DNA of 6,520 nt from JBAXTE01 sp038240835 (GCA_038240835.1 JBBRGJ010000182.1:1-6520), one strand, 5' to 3'; numbered from the stretch's first letter, positions 1 through 5,953 are shown. Numbers and translations are program-made. The notes: generated from the letters alone by a model not told the origin.

Positions 1-6
1 AAAAAG

Positions 7-585
7 ATGAACTCCGTAAAATTATTAGATCAAATATTGATGATTCTCAGAGAGATAAAGGATGATGAAAATCAACTTGAGAAAGTTCTTACGTTTTTAC
101 TACGAGATATTACTATTTCTGAAGAAGAAGAGCGTGTTCAACTTCCTGAAAAATTCGACAAAGTGGTTGATGAAATCGTGAGTAGTCTTGATGCTGGATT
201 GGTCTGCTTTTTAAACCCCGAAACGATAGAAATGGAAGATGTTCCGAAAGAATTATTGACAGATCCAGAAGAATTTGAGGCTTGCACAGGCGAATCGTTA
301 GATAGTTGGGGGTTAAAGCACGAAACGTGGGATAAATGCATCACCATTGAGCCTTTGGAGTCGAATGATTCGTTCAATATTATGGAACAATTTACAGATC
401 AGTTGGAAAATTCAATGTTGAAAAATCAATTAATAAACGCCCTAAACAATCGTAAACCTTTTGCAAATTTCAAACGAATTATTGATGATTCCGAAATAAG
501 AGACGATTGGTTTAATTTTAAACATGTATGGATGAAAAATCACATTAGTGAACTGATAGACAATGAGTTAAACTACAACAATTAA
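7..585 (+). CDS. UPF0158-family protein of unknown function
   Basis: The 192-residue product is acidic and soluble-looking, with no signal peptide or membrane segment. The C-terminal two thirds match what I know of UPF0158: a segment around residues 60-72 (LDAGLVCFLNPET) that in the family reads like 'residue-rich strand plus TGE', then IEPLESNDSFNIMEQF (114-129), and a C-terminal block with RKPFANFKRIID (149-160) followed by RDDWFNFK (165-172). Residues 1-45 look helical and charged and are not part of the family core. The family has no established function, and I assign none. The ATG at 7 is the first in the window, but no in-frame stop lies before it, so the real start could be upstream of position 1. 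The 374-base gap and the terminator-like hairpin after it suggest it is not co-transcribed with the catabolic genes. Confidence 0.8.
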   Translation: MNSVKLLDQILMILREIKDDENQLEKVLTFLLRDITISEEEERVQLPEKFDKVVDEIVSSLDAGLVCFLNPETIEMEDVPKELLTDPEEFEACTGESLDSWGLKHETWDKCITIEPLESNDSFNIMEQFTDQLENSMLKNQLINALNNRKPFANFKRIIDDSEIRDDWFNFKHVWMKNHISELIDNELNYNN

Positions 586-631
586 AAAACAAATATTGTT
601 CTAATCGGTACACTTATCAATGTTGTTTATT

Positions 632-659
632 GACCAAGCGAACAGTGTGGTCTCTTTTT
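632..659 (+). terminator. Possible weak intrinsic terminator after UPF0158 gene
   Basis: GACCA (632-636) can pair with TGGTC (648-652) across an 11-base loop, and the stem is followed at once by TCTTTTT (653-659). The location, 47 bases after a stop codon and before a gene with its own promoter, fits termination. The stem is only 5 bp and the loop is large, so the call is tentative. Confidence 0.35.
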
Positions 660-692
660 GATTTACCAGATCCCTTCTGAAAATTAAACACG

Positions 693-708
693 TTTTAATG
701 CATTAAAA
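693..708. promoter_or_regulatory. Perfect 16-bp palindrome upstream of atoD promoter
   Basis: TTTTAATGCATTAAAA reads the same on both strands. With one bulged A the symmetry extends outward to CG on both sides (691-711). It lies about 180 bases upstream of the promoter match. A two-fold symmetric site in an upstream region can be the operator of a dimeric regulator, but no regulator family is recognised and A+T-rich DNA yields palindromes by chance. Confidence 0.3.
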
Positions 709-872
709 ACGGACCAATTTCCGTGGGAATATTTTAAAATGCAAACAGCAACTAATATATTCAGCTAAAGTCATTTACTAAAGATTTCCTCTTAAAAAAA
801 CACAAAAAACACCACGAATAGTCTAAAAACGATTTCTCTTCGACTAAAATCGGTGTTAAAATATAAAATCCC

Positions 873-903
873 TTAGAAATGCCAAATTATTTTCATAAAT
901 TTG
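873..903 (+). promoter_or_regulatory. Bacteroidota-type promoter for atoD and the lysine cluster
   Basis: TAAATTTG at 896-903 is a full match to the Bacteroidota -7 consensus TAnnTTTG. TTAG at 873-876 lies 19 bases upstream and matches three of four bases of the -33 TTTG element, at the usual spacing. Transcription would start near 908-912, downstream of the ATG at 879 and upstream of the ATG at 960, so it also supports the later start. I found no equally good match in the other gaps. That no start site has been mapped limits confidence. Confidence 0.5.
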
Positions 904-959
904 CATCCTATAGTGTAGTATCATTATCAAGGGGAATTTATCACAAAAAAGACATAATA

Positions 960-1607
960 ATGAACAAATTTATTTCAACCGAAGAGGCTATTTCAAAGAT
1001 CAAAGATGGAATGACTCTTATGATTGGTGGTTTTTTGGCCAGTGGCTCACCACAGGGCATCATTGATGCTTTAGTTAAGGCCAATGTAAAGGATTTAACC
1101 ATCATTTGCAACGACACTGCATTTCCAGATCGAGGACTTGGGGTTTTGATTGCCAACAAGCAGGTGAAAAAAGTAATCACTTCACACATAGGCACCAATC
1201 CATCCACAATAGATCAGCTTAACGCCAAAGAAATAGAAGTAGAATTTAATCCACAAGGAACCTTGGCTGAACGTATTCGTTCGGGAGGTGCTGGATTAGG
1301 TGGTTTTTTAACGCCTACCGGTTTGGGAACAATTGTGGCCGAAGGAAAACAAGTTATAGCTATTGATGGGAAAGAGTATTTACTCGAACTTCCTCTCCGT
1401 GCCGATCTTGCAATTATTGCAGCAAATATTGCGGACACAGAAGGAAATTTAGTCTATTTGGGCACTACCCAAAATTTTAATCCACTGATGGCAATGGCTG
1501 CAGATGTAGTAATTGCAGAAGTTGCAGAGGTAAAAAACGCAGGCGAAATTGCCATGGAAACCGTTCATACACAAGCCATCTTTGTAGATTTTATGGTAAA
1601 AAAATAA
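960..1607 (+). CDS. atoD: Acetate/acetoacetate CoA-transferase subunit alpha (AtoD-like)
   Basis: Cytoplasmic alpha subunit of a family I CoA transferase, which moves CoA between acyl-CoA and a free acid such as acetoacetate, acetate or butyrate. The 215 residues, the usual AtoD length, show the family signature DGMTLMIGGFLASGSP (16-31), then NDTAF (51-55), SHIGTNP (75-81), the glycine-rich RSGGAGLGGFLTPTG (107-121), LPLRADLAII (144-153) and FNPL (173-176). These closely parallel E. coli AtoD. The frame is open back to an ATG at 879, but the extra 27 residues have no counterpart in AtoD proteins and the promoter match lies inside them, so the ATG at 960 (MNKFIST) is chosen. The catalytic glutamate of these enzymes lies in the beta subunit AtoA, normally encoded directly downstream. 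No atoA follows here: the next 219 bases are repeats and then the aminotransferase. A partner must be encoded elsewhere. The exact acid preference cannot be read from the sequence. Confidence 0.88.
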   Translation: MNKFISTEEAISKIKDGMTLMIGGFLASGSPQGIIDALVKANVKDLTIICNDTAFPDRGLGVLIANKQVKKVITSHIGTNPSTIDQLNAKEIEVEFNPQGTLAERIRSGGAGLGGFLTPTGLGTIVAEGKQVIAIDGKEYLLELPLRADLAIIAANIADTEGNLVYLGTTQNFNPLMAMAADVVIAEVAEVKNAGEIAMETVHTQAIFVDFMVKK

Positions 1608-1617
1608 CACATTAGGT

Positions 1618-1788
1618 GAAAGTTCATAAAGTAGAAAGTCTATAAAGTGGAAAGTCCGTAAAGTGGAAAGTCTTTAAAGTAGAAAGTCCATAAAGGGAGG
1701 AAAAGTGAAAGTCCAGACTTTAAGAACTTTATAAACTTTACAGACTTTAAGGACTTTATAAACTTTACAGACTTTATAGACTTCACAG
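1618..1788. repeat. Inverted pair of tandem arrays with AAAGTYYNT modules
   Basis: The left array (1618-1697) has five contiguous 16-nt units at 1618, 1634, 1650, 1666 and 1682, of the type GAAAGTCTATAAAGTG. Each is a 9-mer AAAGTYYNT plus a 7-mer AAAGTRG, and the last unit is degenerate. A GAAAGTCC remnant ends at 1714. The right array (1716-1787) is in the opposite orientation and is made of eight 9-mers of the type GACTTTATA, including a 27-nt block at 1716-1742 repeated at 1743-1769 with one difference. The arms can pair in several registers, so the RNA between atoD and kat could fold into a long slippery stem. The array fills almost the whole gap between the genes. I see no coding potential. 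Confidence 0.9.
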
Positions 1789-1826
1789 CCTAACCAAATT
1801 TTAAGAAAAAACAAAAAAAGCATACA

Positions 1827-3083
1827 ATGAAAGAACAACCAAAATTAAATCTTGAGAACTCAAACAAAGAGTATGAGCACGCAAAATCACTGATTCCAGG
1901 GGCTGTTGCAGGGATTAGAAGACCTTACAATTTTGTAGAAGGGGAATATCCAATCTACTTCGAAAGTGGAAAAGGATGCCGTGTGAAAGACATTGATGGA
2001 AACGAGTACATTGATTATTTATGTGCTTATGGTCCAACCATTATTGGCAACCGTGAAGAGGAGATTGACAACGCCGTAATTGCACAGATTCAAGATAAAG
2101 GATTCTGTTTCTCGTTGACACAAAGATACCAAAACATTTTGGCTCAAAAGTTAACAGAGATAATTCCTTGTGCTGAAATGAGCTTTTTTGTACTTACTGG
2201 CTCAGATGCTACCACATTGGCTACCAGAATAGCACGTTCTAAAACAGGCAAAAAAGCAATTCTTCGTTGTGGATACCACGGCTGGCACGACTGGTGTGTT
2301 GAGGGCAAAGGTGGCGTTCCTGAAAAACTATATGAAGATGTTCATGAGTTTGAATACAACAATATCGAAAGTCTTGAAAACTTATTAAAAGCAAATGCAG
2401 AAGATGTTGCAGCTGTGATTATTACTCCACTTGGTCACCCATTGGCACACGAAATTGAAGAACCAAAACCAGGTTATTTGGCTGCAGTAAAAGAACTTGC
2501 GCATAAATATGGTGCTGTTTTAATTTTTGATGAAATCAGAACTGGCTTTAGAGTTTCTATTGGTGGAGCTCAAAAATATTATGGTGTAACTCCAGATTTA
2601 GCTGTTTTTGGAAAAGCAATTGCCAATGGTTACCCTATTGGAGTGGTAACTGGAAAAGCTGAAGTAATGAAAGAAGTGGAAAAAAACGTATTTGTATCTT
2701 CTACTTTTTTCCCAAACAGTTTGAGTTATGTTGCTGCATTAAAGACCATTGAGATCATGCAACGCGACAATATCATCGAAAAAATATGGGAAAAAGGAAC
2801 TTATTTCAACAATGCCATTGCTGCGCTAATCGAAAAATATGATGTAGGTGCTCGTATCAGCGGAATTCCTCCAATGATGGTGATTACATTTGACAAAGAT
2901 GTTGAAAAACAATACAAAAACAAACGAACCGATTTTTACACTCAATTAATCCGCAAAGGGGTTTTCTTGCAACCATATCACCACGGCTACATTAGTTACC
3001 GTCACACCCAAGAAGATTTGGATTACACATTGAATGCGATTGAGGAATCGTTCCAATACTTAAGAGAAAAATATTACAAATAA
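1827..3083 (+). CDS. kat: Probable 3-aminobutyryl-CoA aminotransferase (class III, PLP)
   Basis: A 418-residue PLP-dependent class III (fold type I) aminotransferase, related to glutamate-1-semialdehyde aminomutase. Visible landmarks are the N-terminal SLIPGAVAG (21-29), the cofactor-phosphate region LTGSDATT (123-130), aromatic YHGWHD (150-155) that stacks on PLP, the pyridine-nitrogen aspartate in LIFDEIRTGFR (Asp235), and the Schiff-base lysine in FGKAIANGYPIG (Lys263). All key residues are intact. Sequence alone cannot separate its substrate from other members. The placement between a CoA-transferase subunit and kce matches the 3-aminobutyryl-CoA aminotransferase described from an anaerobic-digester metagenome and Cloacimonas, which converts 3-aminobutyryl-CoA plus 2-oxoglutarate to acetoacetyl-CoA plus glutamate and so replaces the ammonia lyase Kal. 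HemL is a less likely reading, as no other haem gene is near and the LTGSDATT region differs from HemL's NSGTEA type. A beta-amino-acid transaminase acting on free beta-lysine or diaminohexanoate is another option. The leader is A-rich, with no Shine-Dalgarno sequence. Confidence 0.72.
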   Translation: MKEQPKLNLENSNKEYEHAKSLIPGAVAGIRRPYNFVEGEYPIYFESGKGCRVKDIDGNEYIDYLCAYGPTIIGNREEEIDNAVIAQIQDKGFCFSLTQRYQNILAQKLTEIIPCAEMSFFVLTGSDATTLATRIARSKTGKKAILRCGYHGWHDWCVEGKGGVPEKLYEDVHEFEYNNIESLENLLKANAEDVAAVIITPLGHPLAHEIEEPKPGYLAAVKELAHKYGAVLIFDEIRTGFRVSIGGAQKYYGVTPDLAVFGKAIANGYPIGVVTGKAEVMKEVEKNVFVSSTFFPNSLSYVAALKTIEIMQRDNIIEKIWEKGTYFNNAIAALIEKYDVGARISGIPPMMVITFDKDVEKQYKNKRTDFYTQLIRKGVFLQPYHHGYISYRHTQEDLDYTLNAIEESFQYLREKYYK

Positions 3084-3092
3084 AAATGAGTC

Positions 3093-3124
3093 AAAAGGCT
3101 ATAAAGGCGAAAGGCTATAAAGAG
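3093..3124. repeat. Short array of the same 16-nt (9+7) repeat design
   Basis: Two contiguous units lie just 9 bases after the kat stop: 3093-3108 (AAAAGGCTATAAAGGC) and 3109-3124 (GAAAGGCTATAAAGAG). A third degenerate unit may run to about 3138. Each repeats the 9-mer plus 7-mer layout of the array before kat, with AAAGG in place of AAAGT. ACTTTAAAA at 3163-3171 could be a remnant of an inverted right arm. Confidence 0.65.
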
Positions 3125-3173
3125 AAAACACGTAAGGGCATCTCTGATTAGTCGTTACTTAAACTTTAAAATA

Positions 3174-3239
3174 GTCACCCTGAGTTTATCGAAGGGCTTA
3201 CAAGCTTTTTCTGTAATACTTCGATAAACTCAGTATGAC
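3174..3239. repeat. Dispersed stem-loop element, CTGAGTTTATCGAAG type
   Basis: The arms at 3174-3194 and 3219-3239 are inverted copies, 21 bases each with 19 matching; the two mismatches are CC/TA in the CACCCTGAG part. The 24-base loop contains a smaller potential hairpin, GCTT-AC-AAGC followed by TTTTT (3196-3210). I recall elements of this form as common between genes in Bacteroidota; decayed relatives occur before kdd2 in this window. Position after kat would allow a role in mRNA 3'-end protection or attenuation, which is inference. Confidence 0.75.
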
Positions 3240-3242
3240 AGC

Positions 3243-3302
3243 CATGTTGAAAAATCAAAAGTTCTTTTGTTCACAAAAATTTTTGATGAATTTTCAATCA
3301 TG
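3243..3302. repeat. Imperfect A+T-rich inverted repeat before kce
   Basis: CATGTTGAAAAATCAAAA (3243-3260) faces an inverted counterpart at 3281-3302 ending in TTTTCAATCATG. Pairing needs one 1-base and one 3-base bulge. It lies about 50 bases before the kce start. It could be a leader structure, but low-complexity A+T-rich DNA makes chance pairing likely. Confidence 0.3.
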
Positions 3303-3352
3303 GTAAATTCATTAAAAGAGACAAAACAAAATATTAAAACAAATAAAATTTC

Positions 3353-4177
3353 ATGGAAAAGTTGATCATAACCGCAGCCATTTGTGGCGCCGAAGTGCTA
3401 AAAGAGCACAATCCTGCTGTTCCTTATACCGTTGAAGAAATTGTTCGCGAAGCAAAATCTGCTTATGATGCAGGTGCGAGCATCATTCACCTTCATGTTC
3501 GTGAAGACGATGGCACTCCCACTCAAGACAAAAATCGTTTTAAAGTGATGATGGATGCCATCAAAGCAGTTTGTCCCGATGTTATCATCCAACCTTCCAC
3601 TGGTGGAGCTGTTGGAATGACCAATGACGAGCGTTTGCAACCTACAGAGTTGAATCCAGAAATGGCTACTTTGGATTGTGGAACCCTTAATTTTGGTGGT
3701 GATGACGTATTCACGAATACCGAAAACACGATTAAATATTTTGGTGAACAAATGATTGAGCGTGGAATCAAACCAGAATTAGAAGTGTTTGACAAGAGCA
3801 TGATCGACATGGCATTGCGTCTTCATAAAAAAGGATTTATCAAATCGCCAATGCACTTCGATTTTGTGATGGGTGTAAATGGTGGAATTTCTGGCGAACT
3901 CCGTGATTTCATTTTTCTACGTGGAAGCATTCCTGCGGATGCAACTTATACCGTTGCCGGAGTAGGTCGTTTTGAATTTCCATTGGCCATGGCTGCAATC
4001 ATCGATGGTGGTCACGTAAGAGTAGGATTTGAAGACAACGTTTCAATATCAAAAGGCGTTTTAGCAAAATCAAACGGCGAAATGGTAGCAAAGGTAGTTC
4101 GCATGGCTAAAGAGTTGGGACGAGAAATAGCTACGCCAGCGGAAGCGAGAGTAATTTTAGGATTAGAGAAGAGATAG
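3353..4177 (+). CDS. kce: 3-keto-5-aminohexanoate cleavage enzyme (BKACE family)
   Basis: Cytoplasmic metal-dependent enzyme (EC 2.3.1.247) of the beta-keto acid cleavage family, formerly DUF849. It joins 5-amino-3-oxohexanoate and acetyl-CoA and yields acetoacetate and 3-aminobutyryl-CoA, the step that splits the lysine carbon chain. The 274 residues match the roughly 275-residue Cloacimonas enzyme of known structure almost end to end. Visible are Glu14 in ICGAE, the zinc-binding IHLHVRE (His46 and His48), QPSTGGAVG (80-88, with Ser82 and Thr83), MATLDCGTLNFG (104-115), and GGHVRVGFEDN (219-229), carrying Arg223, zinc ligand Glu227 and Asp228. These correspond to Arg226, Glu230 and Asp231 of the reference enzyme as I recall it. 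Nothing essential is missing. The ATG at 3353 gives the expected MEKLIITAA start. The location next to kat and kdd makes the 5-amino-3-oxohexanoate specificity likely among the many BKACE activities. Confidence 0.92.
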   Translation: MEKLIITAAICGAEVLKEHNPAVPYTVEEIVREAKSAYDAGASIIHLHVREDDGTPTQDKNRFKVMMDAIKAVCPDVIIQPSTGGAVGMTNDERLQPTELNPEMATLDCGTLNFGGDDVFTNTENTIKYFGEQMIERGIKPELEVFDKSMIDMALRLHKKGFIKSPMHFDFVMGVNGGISGELRDFIFLRGSIPADATYTVAGVGRFEFPLAMAAIIDGGHVRVGFEDNVSISKGVLAKSNGEMVAKVVRMAKELGREIATPAEARVILGLEKR

Positions 4178-4242
4178 AAGCCAGAGTCGTGAAAGAAGAA
4201 GAAGAAGAAAGAAACGAAGTTCGACGAAGTCAATTATGAAGT

Positions 4243-4276
4243 CTTAGTGCTCCTTAGTGTTCTTAGTGCCTTAGTG
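4243..4276. repeat. CTTAGTG short tandem repeat after kce
   Basis: The heptamer CTTAGTG occurs four times, starting at 4243, 4253, 4262 and 4270, with spacing shrinking 10, 9 and 8 bases. Upstream, 4195-4209 is five GAA triplets, beginning 17 bases after the kce stop. I recall similar CTTAGTG/CCTTTGTGG strings between genes of Bacteroidota. No function is assigned. Confidence 0.65.
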
Positions 4277-4340
4277 GTAAAATTGCGAAAAGAGATAAAA
4301 TCCAAAAAATAAAACACGTTCTTTTGACACGCTATGCGTC

Positions 4341-4391
4341 ACTTCATTTCACGTCCGCCAGCTGGCGGATCACGTTTCACTTCTTTTCACG
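4341..4391. repeat. GC-rich perfect palindrome flanked by direct repeats
   Basis: TCCGCCAGCTGGCGGA (4354-4369) is a perfect 16-base palindrome and far richer in G+C than its surroundings. It is flanked by ACTTCATTTCACG (4341-4353), which abuts it, and ACTTCTTTTCACG (4379-4391), a 13-base direct repeat with one mismatch. Further TTTCAC copies lie between. I recall this palindrome as a recurrent intergenic sequence in some Bacteroidota. It ends 37 bases before the kdd start, so it lies in the kdd leader and could form a stable hairpin or bind a dimeric protein. Confidence 0.75.
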
Positions 4392-4428
4392 AATTAAAAA
4401 CATTAACCATATTAAATAAACAAAAAAA

Positions 4429-5472
4429 ATGCAAAAAAAAGGAAATAAATACGGAACTCACAGAGTAATTGAGCCTAAGGGCGTTTTACCTCAACCAGCG
4501 AACAAAATTGACAACAACATGGATGAAATTTGGGATAATGAAATCCTGATAAATGTTCAGACGTTGAATGTGGATTCTGCTAGTTTTACTCAAATTGAAG
4601 AGCAAGCGGGTGGAGATCACGCAAAAATTGCTGAAATTATGATGGGCATCGTAGCGAAACAAGGTAAACACCGCAATCCAGTAACTGGTTCGGGTGGTAT
4701 GTTGTTAGGTACTGTTGAAAAAATTGGGGATGCTTTAAAAGGCAAAATCGATTTGAAAGAAGGTGATAAAATTGCAACGTTAGTATCGTTGTCATTAACT
4801 CCACTTCGTATTGACAAAATCAAAGAAATTCGTTCAGACATCGACCAAGTGGACATTGAAGGTAAAGCTATTTTATTCGAAAGCGGAATCTATGCTAAAA
4901 TTCCAGCAGGAATGCCAGAAGGTTTAGTTTTATCTGCATTAGATGTTGCAGGTGCTCCTGCTCAAACGGCTAAGTTGGTAAAATCAGGTGATACTGTATT
5001 AATTATTGGTGCTGGTGGTAAATCGGGCATGTTATGCTGTTACGAAGCTAAAAAACGCGCTGGTGTTACCGGTATGGTGATTGGATTATGTCACAGCGAA
5101 AAAAGCACCAAACGTTTACAAGAATTAGGGTTTTGCGACTATGTATTTTCAGCAGATGCAACACAACCTGTTGCTGTAATGGAAGTAATGGACAAATTAA
5201 CCAATGGAAAAATGGCTGACGTTTGTATCAACAACGTAAACATCACCGACACTGAAATGACTAGTATTCTTTGTACTAAAAATGATGGCGTTGTTTATTT
5301 CTTCTCGATGGCTACTTCTTTTACCAAAGCAGCTTTAGGTGCTGAAGGCGTAGGAAGTGACGTTACCATGATTGTTGGAAACGGATACACCAAAGGTCAC
5401 GCAGAAATTACATTGGCAATATTGGAAGAGAGCGAAAAATTGAGAAAAGTTTTCACAGATCTATATGCTTAA
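4429..5472 (+). CDS. kdd: L-erythro-3,5-diaminohexanoate dehydrogenase, copy 1
   Basis: Cytoplasmic NAD(P)-dependent oxidative deaminase (EC 1.4.1.11) that turns 3,5-diaminohexanoate into 5-amino-3-oxohexanoate and ammonia, supplying the Kce substrate. The 347 residues equal the usual family length. Conserved-looking blocks are YGTHRVIEP (8-16) and LPQPA (20-24), NPVTGSGGML (83-92), IATLVSLSLTPL (115-126), ILFESGIYA (148-156), ALDVAGAPAQ (170-179) and the dinucleotide-binding LIIGAGGKSG (191-200) at the start of the Rossmann domain. The C-terminal half continues without interruption through INNVNITDTE (267-276). The ATG at 4429 is fixed by the match of its first residues with the downstream copy. 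Eight A's precede and include the start A, and another run of eight A's fills codons 2-4. The gene sits 251 bases after kce, separated by repeats. The family is assigned with confidence; the specificity rests on the neighbours. Confidence 0.9.
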   Translation: MQKKGNKYGTHRVIEPKGVLPQPANKIDNNMDEIWDNEILINVQTLNVDSASFTQIEEQAGGDHAKIAEIMMGIVAKQGKHRNPVTGSGGMLLGTVEKIGDALKGKIDLKEGDKIATLVSLSLTPLRIDKIKEIRSDIDQVDIEGKAILFESGIYAKIPAGMPEGLVLSALDVAGAPAQTAKLVKSGDTVLIIGAGGKSGMLCCYEAKKRAGVTGMVIGLCHSEKSTKRLQELGFCDYVFSADATQPVAVMEVMDKLTNGKMADVCINNVNITDTEMTSILCTKNDGVVYFFSMATSFTKAALGAEGVGSDVTMIVGNGYTKGHAEITLAILEESEKLRKVFTDLYA

Positions 5473-5500
5473 AAGTATAAATTATTAAATCAGAATAGCA

Positions 5501-5521
5501 CTTCGATGAGCTCAGTGAGAC
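5501..5521. repeat. Half-copy of the stem-loop element (right-arm type)
   Basis: The sequence begins CTTCGATGAGCTCAGTGAG and matches the right arm of the 3174-3239 element at 17 of 21 positions. No convincing left arm lies nearby upstream. GTCATGCTGAGG at 5591-5602 looks like the outer part of a left arm and may belong to a second decayed copy. Confidence 0.55.
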
Positions 5522-5701
5522 ATCCATAATTTTTGGGATTGAGTTTGTTAGAATAAATAAAAAGCATTTTCCGAAAATTATCATAAACGGGTCATGCTGA
5601 GGTATTATCCAAAAAAAATGGAACTAAAGGATTAATGACAGTAAAGTAATTTATCGACTTTTACAACTAAATACAAACAGAGCAGTCGTGTTCTTTTAAC
5701 G

Positions 5702-5788
5702 GTCATACTGAGCCCTCCTTTTGAGGATAAACCTGTCGAAGTATACATAGTATAAACTTATGAAGTCCTTCGATTAACTCAGGAAGAC
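5702..5788. repeat. Decayed stem-loop element with a split left arm
   Basis: GTCATACTGAG (5702-5712) pairs, with mismatches, with CTCAGGAAGAC (5778-5788), and CGAAG (5737-5741) can pair with CTTCG (5768-5772). The left arm appears interrupted by about 20 extra bases between its CTGAG and CGAAG parts, compared with the intact element after kat. Confidence 0.5.
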
Positions 5789-5824
5789 AAGAAAAGTAGA
5801 AAAAATAGAAAAAATTTTCAATCT

Positions 5825-5845
5825 GTCATTGTTCGTTTATCGAAG
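5825..5845. repeat. Half-copy of the stem-loop element (left-arm type)
   Basis: GTCATTGTTCGTTTATCGAA and its next base match the left arm of the 3174-3239 element at 16 of 21 positions, with the inner GTTTATCGAAG part intact. No matching right arm follows before kdd copy 2. Confidence 0.45.
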
Positions 5846-5953
5846 TACCGTTTATGATAATTTTAAAATCATGCGATTGATGATATATAAATTTAAGAAA
5901 ATCTGAAAAGCATCAAAAATAGAAACAAGGGAATTTAAAAGGATTATTAAAAA

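Larger units (their letters stand above)
586..959. other. Non-coding gap between UPF0158 gene and atoD
   Basis: I see no convincing gene here on either strand. From left to right it holds a terminator-like hairpin (632-659), a 16-bp perfect palindrome (693-708), an A+T-rich stretch with no recognised content (709-872), a Bacteroidota-type promoter match (873-903), and then an A-rich leader of roughly 50 bases before the atoD start. Confidence 0.6.
5473..5953. other. 481-base repeat-rich gap between the two kdd genes
   Basis: I see no gene on either strand. It holds at least four decayed copies or half-copies of the CTGAG/CGAAG stem-loop family (5501-5521, 5591-5602, 5702-5788, 5825-5845), a short perfect inverted repeat ATTTTC-C-GAAAAT (5566-5578), and A+T-rich sequence. 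An open minus-strand frame entering from 6112 is only the complement of kdd copy 2 plus leader. Confidence 0.7.

Noticed and set aside
879..959. N-terminal extension of atoD from the ATG at 879
   Set aside because: The extra 27 residues have no counterpart in AtoD proteins, and the TAnnTTTG promoter match at 896-903 lies inside them; the ATG at 960 gives the usual length and start.
1618..1788. CRISPR array
   Set aside because: The repeated units are 16 or 9 bases and contiguous, with no unique spacers, and no cas genes are near.
1608..1826. Remnant of a deleted atoA
   Set aside because: No stretch resembles the beta subunit; apart from short flanks the segment is repeat array.
1827..3083. 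hemL (glutamate-1-semialdehyde aminomutase)
   Set aside because: It is the same fold family, but the cofactor region differs from the HemL type and the neighbours are all lysine-fermentation genes; not fully excluded without a tree.
3398..3810. Two minus-strand open frames inside kce
   Set aside because: Both are antisense shadows of a well-conserved gene with no recognisable protein features.
4012..4233. Minus-strand open frame overlapping the kce end
   Set aside because: It lies mostly antisense to conserved kce codons, and its phenylalanine run comes only from the GAA repeat after kce.
5566..5578. Short inverted repeat ATTTTC-C-GAAAAT as a terminator of kdd copy 1
   Set aside because: It is nearly 100 bases after the stop, has an A+T-rich stem with a one-base centre and no T-tract following.
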